Shown here: positions 38,447-48,080 of the stretch, piece after piece
Layout: each line of letters begins with the position of its first letter
Position numbering within the stretch: position 1 is the first letter of the stretch
Translations under genes and position numbers: made by a program
Notes under the pieces: generated by a model
The model's database searches: none
The model's input: only the letters and a program-made list of their open reading frames with translations
Told to the model about the DNA's origin: nothing
NCBI RefSeq assembly: GCF_002744175.1
Contig: NZ_NKHF01000037.1
Span: 1 to 64,000, forward strand
Length of the DNA stretch: 64,000 bases
From: Pseudoalteromonas piscicida
Lineage (GTDB): Bacteria; Pseudomonadota; Gammaproteobacteria; Enterobacterales; Alteromonadaceae
Direction of reading: 5' to 3'

Positions 38447-39390
38447 AGTGGCAGCTCCATCCATACAGGCGTGCCTGAAGGGGCAGTCACTTTATCAGTG
38501 AGTTCAACTTCCACCACATACATCAAACGTGCTCTCTCCTCTTGTGACAAGGCAAAGTAAGGCGTGAAACTTGCGCTTTGGCTAATGTAGCTGACGGTGC
38601 CCTTTAGACTTTTATCACTACCATCTACATGCACATTTAGAACACTTCCCAAAGAGACTTTAGCTAGCTGTGTTTGCGGTAGGTAAAGCCGTGCGAGTGT
38701 TTGATCATCGGCCGCTAGCAGAATAATCGGAGCGCCTTTAACGGGACGCTCACCAACAAGCCAAGGTAAATCTTCGACGACCCCGGATCTGGGCGCTTTT
38801 AGGGTGAGATCGGCAAGCTGCTTTTTGGCGATAACAAGCTGTGTTTGCGCTTCTGATATTGCAATTTTTGCTTGCTCAATTGTCTCCTCTCTCGTGCCAT
38901 TTTCAAGCTCTTTCAAACGCTCTTGAGCCTCTTGCAACGCTCCGAGCGTCGACTCAACATAAGCTGAGGCTGCATCAACTTTATCTTGAGAGGTCAACTC
39001 GTCTTTAATTAACTGTCGCTGGCGAGCAAGTTGCCGCTGAGCTTCGCGCCATACGGCCTGCGCTGCATGCACCCTTGCTTTTGCTTGTTTGACTTGCTCT
39101 ATTCGAGCACCTGAGAGCAGCAATTGATATTGAGCTTGTAGGCGTATAATTTGCTGCTCAATGGCATGAACCTGTTGTTGCTGAACTATGTCGTCTATTT
39201 TTGCCAGTGCCTGTCCCTTAACCACTTTATCACCGCGCTTTACCATCAACTCAATTAACATCTCTCCTGATGGGCTGCTGATCTGTACTTGAGGGCGCTC
39301 AATAATACCGAAGATTTTGCTATTAGGCTCAGAGCAGCCAGCCAACAGCGTCAGTAAGATAAAACTAAGGATATAAAATAGTGTTTTCAT
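38443..39390 (-). CDS. HlyD-family membrane fusion lipoprotein (YbhG-like)
   Basis: 315 residues with a lipoprotein signal peptide ending in LLAGC (Cys about residue 19). A lipoyl half has PSGEMLIELMVKRGDKVVKGQALAKIDD, followed by a long glutamine- and alanine-rich coiled coil (about 75-205) and the second half with LTLKAPRSGVVEDLPWLVGERPVKG. It links the ABC exporter to the outer membrane. Its start overlaps the TetR stop (ATGA) and its stop overlaps the ATPase start, so the four genes form one coupled operon. Confidence 0.92.
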   Translation of the reverse strand: MKTLFYILSFILLTLLAGCSEPNSKIFGIIERPQVQISSPSGEMLIELMVKRGDKVVKGQALAKIDDIVQQQQVHAIEQQIIRLQAQYQLLLSGARIEQVKQAKARVHAAQAVWREAQRQLARQRQLIKDELTSQDKVDAASAYVESTLGALQEAQERLKELENGTREETIEQAKIAISEAQTQLVIAKKQLADLTLKAPRSGVVEDLPWLVGERPVKGAPIILLAADDQTLARLYLPQTQLAKVSLGSVLNVHVDGSDKSLKGTVSYISQSASFTPYFALSQEERARLMYVVEVELTDKVTAPSGTPVWMELPL

Positions 39391-40034
39391 GATGCGTCCC
39401 GTTCGATGATCTGAGATAGAAAAACGTTAAAAATAGCTTGCTGATGTTTGCCAAGGGCCTGCCATTGCTCAATATCTGAGTTTTCTAAACCAAGTAACGG
39501 CTGCATCAAAGGTGGTACTAGAAAAGGAAATGCCGACAAACTAAGACAGGTTAACAACAACCACTCAACACGAATGGGCGCTGCTGGAGAAAGCTTTTGA
39601 AAGGTCGAGTGTAATGCACTGCTCCCTATTTCTACGTGCTCAAAGAAAATCTTTTTTATAATTTCATGCTCTATAGAGTGCGTATCATGTAGTGCCATAA
39701 AAATGATCTTAGGTAATGTTGGATGCTGGCTCATGACTTGAAAGTAGCGCTCTATAAACTGAGTTAAAATGAGCGGTGATAATTCCCGCTGTTGTGACCT
39801 TTGAGCTCCTTCAAGCAAACTCAGTAAAGGAGCTGCAACTTCGCGAAACACCGCTTCAAACAGCCCAGCTTTATCGCCAAAGTAATAGTTAATCAAGGCA
39901 ATGTTTACCTCAGCATGGTCCGCAATCGCCCGGGTTGTAACTCGGTTATAACCTCTTTTAATAAACAAATTTTTACCAGCGGTAATTAGCTTTTCCCTCG
40001 CTGTAATCATCACTTTCACCTGCTTCTTGACCAT
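39387..40034 (-). CDS. TetR-family repressor (CecR-like)
   Basis: 215 residues. The N-terminal helix-turn-helix reads ITAGKNLFIKRGYNRVTTRAIADHAEVNIALINYYFGDKAGLFEAVF, the TetR consensus. The C-terminal half is of the type found in CecR, the regulator of the ybhGFSR exporter in E. coli. It is first in the operon with the fusion protein and ABC genes, so it probably represses its own operon until a toxic ligand appears. ATG 40034 has GGAG upstream. No operator was identified with confidence. Confidence 0.9.
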   Translation of the reverse strand: MVKKQVKVMITAREKLITAGKNLFIKRGYNRVTTRAIADHAEVNIALINYYFGDKAGLFEAVFREVAAPLLSLLEGAQRSQQRELSPLILTQFIERYFQVMSQHPTLPKIIFMALHDTHSIEHEIIKKIFFEHVEIGSSALHSTFQKLSPAAPIRVEWLLLTCLSLSAFPFLVPPLMQPLLGLENSDIEQWQALGKHQQAIFNVFLSQIIERDAS

Positions 40035-40218
40035 GTTCCAACTCCATTAATCACTTGATTAATATACTAGGTCAAAAGCGCAGTATTCACGACTGCTTTT
40101 GTTAATCAAAAAACAGGAAATGATTAATCACCAATCTAAATCAAGCTTTCATTAGTTATCTGACTTTTTCAAGGACAGGCACTTCAAAGTTGGGATATAA
40201 ACCTTGGACCAAACAAGG

Positions 40219-40241
40219 CAAAAAGCCGACTTTCATCGGCT
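40219..40241 (-). terminator. rho-independent terminator of ndh
   Basis: On the minus strand AGCCGA / TCGGCT form a six-base-pair stem around a six-base loop, followed by TTTTTG. It lies 30-50 bases beyond the ndh stop. Confidence 0.8.
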
Positions 40242-40270
40242 GTAGAAATGCAAAAATAGTTCAGGTTAGT

Positions 40271-41578
40271 TTAGTGTAGTTTCATTTTTGGCCGCACAAC
40301 TCGCAGCACCTTTTCGCTTATCCAAAGTGCAAAGGTTTTTGCCAAGCCATGAATGGCACGCTGATGCATTCTATACAATGAGATATACATAAAACGCGCG
40401 ATCTTGCCTTCAATAAAAAAGCTGTTACTGGTTAGATTTCCCATTAAACTGCCGACGGTGCTATAGCGAGATAAATTCACTAAGGAACCGTGATCGTTAT
40501 AGGTAAACCCGCTTAGAGGTTGGTTTTTTAGTGTTGCAATTAAGTTTTGCTCTACACATTGCGCCATTTGATGCGCCGACTGCGCACGTGGTGGCACTTG
40601 CGTACCATCCTCTTGGGTGAAGGCACAGCGATCACCAATAACGTAAATGTGCTCATCAACGCTACTTTGAAGGTATTGATTTACCTTAATCTGGTTATTG
40701 CGAGTAAGCTCAAACACCTCTATATCTCTAATGAAGTCAGGTGCTTTTACCCCAGCAGCCCAGACTTTGATGTCTGCTGTTAACTGGTTTCCGTCGCTGG
40801 TGATAAAACTGCTTTCGGTCGCTTGTTTTACTTGGGTGCTTTCTCTCACTGTGACCCCTAGTTTTACAAGTTCTCTTTTGGCTGAATTGGCTATTCGCTC
40901 AGGCAGTGCTGGTAATATTCTTGGGCCCGCTTCTATTAGGTCAATACGTAGGCGCTTAGCTGTCATTTTGTTCAGCCCATACATTTTCAGCATGTCAGAC
41001 ACATGATATAGCTCTGCAGAAAGCTCAACGCCCGTGGCACCACCACCAACGATGCCAATGGTTAACGAGTGCTTAGGATCATCGTCTTGATGTAACCGCG
41101 TAAAGTTGTCTAGGAGTGCATGCTGGAACCGCTCGGCTTGCTGGTTAGAGTCGAGAAAGAAGCAATGTTCCTTTACCCCTGGTGTGTTAAAGTCATTGCT
41201 AATGCTACCAATAGCAAGCACTAAATAGTCATAACTAACTTGACGCGTTGGGAGAATGCAATGACCGAGCTCGTCTTTTAGCTCGCTCAGCGTAATGGTT
41301 TTATTGGTTGAGTCTAGATGGCTAAAACTGCCGAGTTGAAACTGATAATAATGCTTTGCCGCATGAGCAGAATAAACCACACCATCTAAGTCGGCGTCAA
41401 TAGACCCAGTCGCGACTTCATGAAGCAGCGGCTTCCAAATGTGGCTGCGATTTTTATCAATTAATAAGATTTCTGCTTGGTGTTTTTTTCCGAGTTTATG
41501 TCCCAGTTGCGTTGCCAATTCTAAACCACCAGCACCACCACCGACTATTACTATTTTAGGAAGTTGCATATTCATCAT
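40271..41578 (-). CDS. ndh: type II NADH dehydrogenase
   Basis: About 435 residues. The FAD-binding motif IVIVGGGAGGLELATQLG is at the N-terminus, and the NADH motif GIVGGGATGVELSAELY in the middle. VWAAGVKAPDFI and YVIGDRCAF contact the flavin. A C-terminal amphipathic part probably anchors it to the inner membrane. It oxidises NADH and reduces ubiquinone without pumping protons. The open frame reaches back to 41674, but ATG 41578, preceded by AAGGGC, begins just before the FAD motif and is chosen. Two further ATGs follow closely. Confidence 0.92.
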   Translation of the reverse strand: MMNMQLPKIVIVGGGAGGLELATQLGHKLGKKHQAEILLIDKNRSHIWKPLLHEVATGSIDADLDGVVYSAHAAKHYYQFQLGSFSHLDSTNKTITLSELKDELGHCILPTRQVSYDYLVLAIGSISNDFNTPGVKEHCFFLDSNQQAERFQHALLDNFTRLHQDDDPKHSLTIGIVGGGATGVELSAELYHVSDMLKMYGLNKMTAKRLRIDLIEAGPRILPALPERIANSAKRELVKLGVTVRESTQVKQATESSFITSDGNQLTADIKVWAAGVKAPDFIRDIEVFELTRNNQIKVNQYLQSSVDEHIYVIGDRCAFTQEDGTQVPPRAQSAHQMAQCVEQNLIATLKNQPLSGFTYNDHGSLVNLSRYSTVGSLMGNLTSNSFFIEGKIARFMYISLYRMHQRAIHGLAKTFALWISEKVLRVVRPKMKLH

Positions 41579-41774
41579 GTTGCCCTTAAAAGTATAATAC
41601 TTAAGCACTCTCAAGGTCTTAAAAAAGCACTTAGGTATTTCAAATCCATCATGAAATACCTTGTCTGGCAACACCTACTATTGTGCGCTTTTTTGAGTTG
41701 TTTGTCAGCGGATAGCACTAAAATTAATCAGCAGTATTTAACAAGCTTAAAGGTTATAGCAAATTCAAAACAAT

Positions 41775-41917
41775 GGAGGTGAGCCAAAATTACCTATCAT
41801 AGATCTAGGTGATTTATCTCAAGGATTAGGTGCAGTTTTAAAATTACAGGCTAAACTGAAAGAGCAAATACGGTGAACATCGAGCAAGACGGTTCACACT
41901 CGGAGCCTGAAAATTAA
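41775..41917 (+). other. start-less reading frame with strong ribosome binding site, upstream of rebB
   Basis: GGAGGTGA at 41775-41782 is an excellent Shine-Dalgarno sequence, but no ATG, GTG or TTG follows at the right distance in the frame that stays open. That frame (41790-41876, TTA in start position) would encode 28 residues ending GLGAVLKLQAKLKEQIR. Its stop overlaps a GTG (GTGA at 41873-41876) that opens a 14-residue frame, MNIEQDGSHSEPEN, closing at 41917 in front of the rebB ribosome binding site. It may be the remains of a small gene co-transcribed with rebB. Confidence 0.35.
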
Positions 41918-41928
41918 AGGAGATAATT

Positions 41929-42192
41929 ATGGCATTTCCAACAGCTGTAAATAATCAAATTACAGATTCCATATCCCAAGCAAATACTGGAACCCTTAAT
42001 GACTCACCCGCACTGGCAACCAGTAAACTCATGGTTGCTGTGAGTCAAGCTTTGTCAAACGCTGCACATAACGCAGCCTCAGGGCAAGAAAGTAACAACA
42101 TTACAGCTCAGGCAGCTTTAGTGCAGGGGGTAAATACGCTGCAAAGTGTAAATACCGCATCATCCGTTGCAGTTATAAAAGCCTACAGCTAA
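41929..42192 (+). CDS. RebB-family R-body protein (orphan)
   Basis: An 87-residue protein starting MAFPTAVNNQITDSISQANT, with ATSKLMVAVSQALSNAAHNA and AQAALVQGVNTLQSVNTAS. These are hallmarks of the RebB (killing trait) family that builds refractile-body ribbons in Caedibacter and is found as small clusters in many proteobacteria. The protein is small, alanine- and glutamine-rich and without a signal peptide. The SD AAAGGAGA is ideal. Reb clusters usually carry several paralogues and regulators, whereas here only one copy is visible between ndh and the amidohydrolase. An inverted repeat follows. Function in this host is unknown. Confidence 0.85.
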   Translation: MAFPTAVNNQITDSISQANTGTLNDSPALATSKLMVAVSQALSNAAHNAASGQESNNITAQAALVQGVNTLQSVNTASSVAVIKAYS

Positions 42193-42238
42193 TAGCAGTA
42201 CCATAAGTTTGAGACTAATTAGAGGCTGTATAGGCGTC

Positions 42239-42268
42239 CGCGCAGTTTTTTGAATCTAAAACTGCGCG
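42239..42268 (+). terminator. inverted repeat after rebB
   Basis: CGCGCAGTTTT pairs perfectly with AAAACTGCGCG around an eight-base loop. No long T-run follows, so it is a weak intrinsic terminator or a structured 3' end. It also lies just past the amidohydrolase stop on the other strand and may serve both genes. Confidence 0.55.
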
Positions 42269-42281
42269 TAGTTAGAAATAG

Positions 42282-43547
42282 TTATTGCTTCTCTATTTTG
42301 CCGTCCTTCATTACAAAAGTGACATTTTCCATAACGCTGATGTCTTTCAGTGGGTTGCCTTTGACAGCAATAATATCAGCGAGCTTGCCCGCCTCTAATG
42401 AGCCTAGCTGGGTGTGCTGCTTAAGTAACGTCGCAGAGTTAATAGTAGCGGCCTGCAAGGCCTGTAACTCTGTCATGCCAAACTTCACCATGCGGCTAAA
42501 TTGTTTACCATTGTCACCATGAGGATAAACCCCAGCGTCAGAGCCAAACACCATATTCACGCCCGCTTTTACCGCTTTTGTAAAGCTGGCACGCTGGGTA
42601 GCTCCAACTTTACGCTCTTTATCTAGGCTTTCAGGTAAAATGCCTGCCTTCTCACCCTCGCCAAGAATATATTCGGTGTTGTAGATATCCATGGAAAAGT
42701 ATGTGCCTTTGTCCTTGGCCAGCTGAATGGCTTCGTCATCCACAAAACTTACATGCTCTACTGAATTCACACCTGCTTTAATTGCAGACTTGATACCATC
42801 CGTGCCATGGGCGTGGGCAGCAACCGTTAAACCGCGTAAGTGTGCTTCAGTTACAATCGCCGTCATTTCCTCTTGGGAGTATTGCTGGGCTCCCACCTTA
42901 GTGCCTTTAGAAAGCACACCACCCGTCGCACAGAACTTAATTAAGTTTGCACCATATTTAATATTTTCACGTACTTTTTTTCTGACTGCCCACGGACCAT
43001 CCGCAACCCCTTCCGAAAAAACTTTATGTTCATGGGTTAACAAATTATTGTCACAATGGCCGCCTGTGATCCCAAGCGAAGGCCCAGCAGCATTGACACG
43101 CGGGCCTGGTACGTCACCGTCATAAATAGCATCTCTCAACGCGATGTCTGCATAACCGGCAGCACCGAGGTTACGAACAGACGTAAAACCCGCATCTAGT
43201 GTGCGCTTGGCGTTTCTAACGCCAGTAATTGCCGCACGAGGGGCAGTGCGTTGTAACCTTTTGTAGCCATGAACATGTGCATCAGAAGTAAGATGGACAT
43301 GCATATCGTACAAACCCGGTAACAATGTATGACCACTTAGATCTATCACTTCTGCGCCTTTTGGGTAGGCTTTACGGTTTGATTTTCCCATCGAGGTGAT
43401 TTTATTGTCTTCAACAACCACTGTGACTGGTGAAATAAGTTTACCGGACACCACATCAATCGCAGAGTCTGCATTTAGAACATAGGTTTGCGCGTAAACA
43501 TTGCTTGAAACAAAGAGCGCGGTGCTGATCCATAGTTTACTATTCAT
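42282..43547 (-). CDS. secreted metal-dependent amidohydrolase
   Basis: 421 residues with a signal peptide (ending VYA). The metal-binding HxH is in LLPGLYDMHVHLTS, the probable carboxylated lysine is in NLIKFCATGGVLSKG, then histidines in LTVAAHAHGTDGIKSA and VEHVS, and the last ligand is the Asp in MVFGSDAGVYPHG. This is the imidazolonepropionase-like subgroup that includes secreted Xaa-Pro and Xaa-Arg dipeptidases. It probably acts in the periplasm on dipeptides. A POT peptide transporter lies 90 bases upstream in the same direction, so peptide use is a reasonable guess. Confidence 0.9.
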   Translation of the reverse strand: MNSKLWISTALFVSSNVYAQTYVLNADSAIDVVSGKLISPVTVVVEDNKITSMGKSNRKAYPKGAEVIDLSGHTLLPGLYDMHVHLTSDAHVHGYKRLQRTAPRAAITGVRNAKRTLDAGFTSVRNLGAAGYADIALRDAIYDGDVPGPRVNAAGPSLGITGGHCDNNLLTHEHKVFSEGVADGPWAVRKKVRENIKYGANLIKFCATGGVLSKGTKVGAQQYSQEEMTAIVTEAHLRGLTVAAHAHGTDGIKSAIKAGVNSVEHVSFVDDEAIQLAKDKGTYFSMDIYNTEYILGEGEKAGILPESLDKERKVGATQRASFTKAVKAGVNMVFGSDAGVYPHGDNGKQFSRMVKFGMTELQALQAATINSATLLKQHTQLGSLEAGKLADIIAVKGNPLKDISVMENVTFVMKDGKIEKQ

Positions 43548-43637
43548 ATTACTTCCTCTTCTTTTTGCTTGAGTGTAGAAAGATTATGGCTTGCAAACAA
43601 ACTGATCGCGACCAATAACTGTTCCCATTTCATAAAG

Positions 43638-45383
43638 CTATGTTTTTCTGTTGATCATCACTTTATTAAACCAAAATAAGGCAGCGGCAGTTATCAATGC
43701 AATAGCAGCAAATAGCCCCCACATTAACTCTGGTGCCGCCATTTCTTGCACTAACACTTTATAACTCCAACCTGATAAGAATCCTGCAAATAAGAAACCC
43801 AGTGCCATCGAAACAAAGTAGTACCCCATATAAAGCGCAGCTTGAGATTGCGGTGCTATGCTCGCCACATACTCTTGGCTTTTAGGAGAGGCAAGCATTT
43901 CGCCAAGCGCGATCAGCAATATTACCGTAACAATGAGCTGACCACTTAGCCACCCGCTATCACCAAGCAATGCGATAAATGCAACTGCTATCACCAGTAG
44001 GCCTGAGATTAGTACATAAAATGGTCTAAACCGCTGACAGAGGAAGCTCACCAAAATTTGTGCGATTACAATGGCTGCAAAATCTAAATTAATGAGATAT
44101 TCAGGATTGATTTGACGATATTGCACTAATTGCTCTGCAAGCGTGCGCGCATGCTGCTGAGAAAGTGCCTGTCCATTATCTTGGAGTGCACTTAGCGTTT
44201 GCAATATCAACTGTATTTGCTCATGGGGGACATTCACTTTAAGGTGAACCCATTCAAGCCTTATGGTTTCAACAGATACTGCACCGCTTTCCTTAAGCTC
44301 GTTGAACAGCGTCAAAATGGCAGCCGTTAACTTATCAATATCAACATGCGCTAAAAACGAAACGCCAGAGTCGCCAAACCAAGCCAATATATCTCGTGTG
44401 TCTGCATAATCACGAATATACAAAGGTAAGGTATAAAAAAGCTGATTATAAACGGTCCAAAAGCCTGCGAGGATCAACAAATATAACGCAAATGGCAAGT
44501 TGCTGACCTTCATTGGCTGAAGCCACCATGTTTTATTTGCGGCTCGGTTTATTAGCATTCGGTCCCACACCCAGTTGGCTAAGAACCAAATTACGATCCA
44601 AGTAAACGCTTGACTGTAGTTAGAAAACCCAACTCCCGCTGACATCAATAATGCCAATGCCACAAACAGTGTAAGTGCTAAACGCGTATTACCCAGCACC
44701 GACTGTGCCGTTGTTAATACTTGAGCGAGGGACTGCTTGGTTTTAGGTAATGTTTTAGGGTCTTTATAAAATAGCATCAGAGGAATGAAATTGATTGCTA
44801 TCCAAACCGCAGACATTATAAACACAGCATCCCAACTGATAGCTCGCATATACCCCGCAACCAACGGGCCTAAAAAGCCTCCAATATTCACCATAGTGTA
44901 AAAAATCCCAAAGCCAAGACCACGATTCGCATCGGTTGTGCTATGGCTTACTGTGCCAACAACTACAGGTTTAAAACAAGCGGCTCCCAGTGCAACAAAG
45001 CTCAGTGCAATAAAAAATGGCCAAAAGCTTTGTGCCTGTCCCATTAAATAATAGCTTGGCGTCATCACCAAAAATGCGAAAAAGAACATCTTTTTATAGC
45101 CAACGCGGTCGCCCAGCGCACCAGTTACAACAGGCAAAAGATATAAGAAAAAAGGAATAATCCCCTGTACGGCACCTCGCTCAATATCATTAAACCCAAT
45201 ACCACCTTGTGACTTTGGAGTTGTCATATAAATAGATGACACTGCAAAAAAACCATACCAAGCGAGCCTCTCAAATATCTCCATGATATTCGCGATGTAA
45301 AAAGTTTGACCAAACCCAGAAGGCGACTCAGGCCGATTGACCTCATTAATATCTGGCTCACACCACCGCTGCTGATTTTGCAT
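43638..45383 (-). CDS. POT/PTR family proton-dependent transporter with a large insertion
   Basis: About 581 residues from ATG 45383. The POT signature ExxER is present as NIMEIFERLAWYGFFAV, and GALGDRVGYKKMFF and FYTMVNIGGFLGPLVAGY are also typical. Family members carry di- and tripeptides with protons. It is longer than the usual 450-500 residues. A stretch of about 110 residues between helices (DIDKLTAAILTLFNELKES ... QYRQINPEYLINL) is hydrophilic and predicted helical, and looks like an inserted extramembrane domain. An in-frame start at 45578 would add 65 residues overlapping the divergent gene and is rejected. The downstream secreted dipeptidase-like amidohydrolase suggests peptide scavenging. 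Confidence 0.85.
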   Translation of the reverse strand: MQNQQRWCEPDINEVNRPESPSGFGQTFYIANIMEIFERLAWYGFFAVSSIYMTTPKSQGGIGFNDIERGAVQGIIPFFLYLLPVVTGALGDRVGYKKMFFFAFLVMTPSYYLMGQAQSFWPFFIALSFVALGAACFKPVVVGTVSHSTTDANRGLGFGIFYTMVNIGGFLGPLVAGYMRAISWDAVFIMSAVWIAINFIPLMLFYKDPKTLPKTKQSLAQVLTTAQSVLGNTRLALTLFVALALLMSAGVGFSNYSQAFTWIVIWFLANWVWDRMLINRAANKTWWLQPMKVSNLPFALYLLILAGFWTVYNQLFYTLPLYIRDYADTRDILAWFGDSGVSFLAHVDIDKLTAAILTLFNELKESGAVSVETIRLEWVHLKVNVPHEQIQLILQTLSALQDNGQALSQQHARTLAEQLVQYRQINPEYLINLDFAAIVIAQILVSFLCQRFRPFYVLISGLLVIAVAFIALLGDSGWLSGQLIVTVILLIALGEMLASPKSQEYVASIAPQSQAALYMGYYFVSMALGFLFAGFLSGWSYKVLVQEMAAPELMWGLFAAIALITAAALFWFNKVMINRKT

Positions 45384-45523
45384 AATGACAATACCTGTTA
45401 TCTTTGTTATTTTATATTGCATACAATATACACAAATAATAACGAGAGAAAAGTGCCATGTCTTTATTTTATCTGTTTTATACCCCTTATCATCGAATAA
45501 CTTCGGTGCGAAGTAGCGTGCTG

Positions 45524-47878
45524 ATGCATCCCCTCTTAATTGCGATACTCTTTTTACTCGGTGGATGTAAAGCCACACAACACAATGATGTCGCCATTCC
45601 TAGTCCTTCTGATATGCGCTCAGAAGTGAGCGTCAATGGCCGAGTAAGCACGTTGAAGCACATCGATATCCAGTATGTTGGAAAACGAGTTCCGATAACC
45701 TATAGCGATGGAAAAATAGGTAACTCTCGGGGATATGACTGGTGGGTCAGTAAACACTTTGCGCTTAAAAGTGACTTGCCTGAAGACAAAGTAAGACTTT
45801 ATTTAGAACTACTGGAAATGTCTTACCCACATTACGTTGAGTTGTTTGGTATGGCACCAGCTGCAATTGATAAAAAAAGAATTGCAGTAGTCTACGGAAG
45901 TTCCCGCCAGCGCACCAAAGAGGCAATGTTGGACGACGGTTTTTTGCGCGGCGTACATAAAAATGCCGGCGGCGAAACCATGTTTTATAACCGTGCTGGA
46001 TACAATTTTCCGAGTCACCGCCAACATCATCAGCGCTATATAGTGATCCATGAGACCATGCATGCGTTTCATATGGCACTTAATGGCCACTCAACTTGGG
46101 CACCAAATTGGATCACCGAAGGGATGGCTGATGCGATTGCAAGCCACGTGTACGATCCAGATAAAAAGCAATTAACTGTGATGGTGTTCGACCGCGCTCC
46201 AATGAACTATCTACACTTGGGTTTACAGCAGTATCATCTAGGTGGACAGCCATCCTTTGAGACAATTAACGATGACCCAACGCTCAAGCGTGGACTCAAC
46301 TTTTTTATCGTACACTTTCTGTTGAGCGACCCTTTACGCTACCAATACTTTAAGCGCTTTATCGCCACACTGATGGAAGCAAACCCACACTCAGAACAAA
46401 CATTGCCAACCGCTAATGCGCTTTTAAAGCAAACCTTCTCTAACTGGCCGCAGCTTGAAAAACAGTTTGCTGCATTTGTACACTCTGCGACTCCAAGCTT
46501 TTATATCGTCAACGGCCCATGGGAACAAAGTGGTGCGGCATATTGGCTAAGAAATAGCGAGAGTAAGGCGCTTAATCGCCTTGATATTCATCCAAATTTT
46601 GCTTCAAACCACCCGGTTATGGACTTTCCTAGGCCAGATAATACTCCCTTAATTGGCCCCCAGGAGGAAAACAGCATGGCGCTACTGATCGATTTTGAGT
46701 CGGAGCAATATCAACGTGGAGAGATAGGCTTTGCGCTGTTAGCTGAATTAGAAGAGTCGAGCAAAAATACAAAGCTTGGACTCATACCCAGATCTGATGT
46801 CGACTTTGATGCAGATCACCTGCTACAAGTTATTCTTCAAGACGGAGTTAAACTCACTATTTCGAGTAATCGAGATCAGTTCACATCTCAGTCTATTGCA
46901 CTCTTACCGGCATTACGTGAAGACATTCAAGCCCATCATCAACTAGCTATTTCATTCACCAAACATGCTGGAGTCCTAGCGCTCAAGTTGAGCACGAAAA
47001 ATCATGTTCAGTTAGCCGACTTCAGGTCAAATGAGATAGATATCGCAAGCGTAGATATTCATAAAGTGAGTTTGCTCGGACGAAACAACAATCACAAAAT
47101 AACGCCTTACTTTCCCCAACATCAGTATTTAATCACCAAACAAGAAACTCCTAACCCTTGGCATTTTGAAGGTGCTCAGCAGCTTGCTCATGCCTTTAAC
47201 ACCTGTGTCGAATATCAAGAACAGTTGCCTGACTGCATGATGTCACTTGACAAAATTTTCAAAAAACAAACTACAAGGACAGTCACCAAAGCTGATCAAG
47301 ATAACCTAAACCGATTAATGCATAGCTGGCAAGCAACGCTAGGAAATGAAGCCCTTTTCACACTGAGTGGTATCAATGTACAAAATTACTATTTTGAAGA
47401 GAAACACTACCTTTACGTCAATAATCCTAGCGAACATAATGTTAAAATTTCATTTGGCCCAAATAATCACACGAAGGAATTTTCTCCAGGTGAATACCAT
47501 ATTCCCCTGCCTAGCCAAGCAAAGCAGCTCTTGACCTTTACTTGGAGTGGATTAACCCAAAGGAAGACTTTGTTAACCCCAACACAAGTATTCGATGGCG
47601 TTAAAATGACTGTAAAAACAGACAACAAGTTAGTGGTTACGATAACCGGCCCGTATTCAGGAAAGTCACATGGAACAATAACGGTCAAATTTACCCCAAG
47701 CAACCGCTTTGAAAGTATCAATACTATCTGGAACAAAGCAATCTCCTTTGCTCCGTATGAACACAAAAGATATGAGTTGGATAACGTCCCCCACCTCAGT
47801 AATGGATTACTAGAAGTTATCGGTGAATTTGATGTAGACGGTGAACCACTAAAGCTGGTTCAACTAGTCGATTTATAA
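45524..47878 (+). CDS. large lipoprotein with HExxH putative metallopeptidase domain
   Basis: About 784 residues. From ATG 45524 a lipoprotein signal peptide MHPLLIAILFLLGGC ends in a good lipobox. A gluzincin zinc site is present as IVIHETMHAFHMALNGHSTWAPNWITEGMADAIASH (HETMH with Glu 23 residues later). The remaining 550 residues are rich in beta-strand and have no motif I recognise. It should be anchored in the outer or inner membrane facing the periplasm or cell surface. An in-frame ATG at 45458 would put 22 residues in front of the lipobox and is less likely. It is divergent from the POT transporter. The family name is unknown to me. Confidence 0.75.
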   Translation: MHPLLIAILFLLGGCKATQHNDVAIPSPSDMRSEVSVNGRVSTLKHIDIQYVGKRVPITYSDGKIGNSRGYDWWVSKHFALKSDLPEDKVRLYLELLEMSYPHYVELFGMAPAAIDKKRIAVVYGSSRQRTKEAMLDDGFLRGVHKNAGGETMFYNRAGYNFPSHRQHHQRYIVIHETMHAFHMALNGHSTWAPNWITEGMADAIASHVYDPDKKQLTVMVFDRAPMNYLHLGLQQYHLGGQPSFETINDDPTLKRGLNFFIVHFLLSDPLRYQYFKRFIATLMEANPHSEQTLPTANALLKQTFSNWPQLEKQFAAFVHSATPSFYIVNGPWEQSGAAYWLRNSESKALNRLDIHPNFASNHPVMDFPRPDNTPLIGPQEENSMALLIDFESEQYQRGEIGFALLAELEESSKNTKLGLIPRSDVDFDADHLLQVILQDGVKLTISSNRDQFTSQSIALLPALREDIQAHHQLAISFTKHAGVLALKLSTKNHVQLADFRSNEIDIASVDIHKVSLLGRNNNHKITPYFPQHQYLITKQETPNPWHFEGAQQLAHAFNTCVEYQEQLPDCMMSLDKIFKKQTTRTVTKADQDNLNRLMHSWQATLGNEALFTLSGINVQNYYFEEKHYLYVNNPSEHNVKISFGPNNHTKEFSPGEYHIPLPSQAKQLLTFTWSGLTQRKTLLTPTQVFDGVKMTVKTDNKLVVTITGPYSGKSHGTITVKFTPSNRFESINTIWNKAISFAPYEHKRYELDNVPHLSNGLLEVIGEFDVDGEPLKLVQLVDL

Positions 47879-48080
47879 GCAAGTACAATAGCAACCTGTC
47901 ACACTTAATTGAAAAATGGGTTGCTAGCTTCCCCGAGCTAAAAACGCTTGTATACTTGGCTTTGACTATTTCAGCTATATGTGTATTTGAAATCTATTGA
48001 CAAAAAATAAATGAGCACAAATTAAGGGGAAGAATAGATAATGACTGCTAACTAGGAGCCTAGTGTCTGTTTATACAGAA

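Noticed and set aside
41651..41782. Possible 43-residue secreted peptide antisense to the ndh leader
   Set aside because: It overlaps the ndh upstream region, has no clear ribosome binding site, and the hydrophobic N-terminus alone is not enough to support it.
45383..45578. Upstream extension of the POT transporter
   Set aside because: The 65 extra residues lack similarity and overlap the divergent lipoprotein gene. ATG 45383 fits the family.
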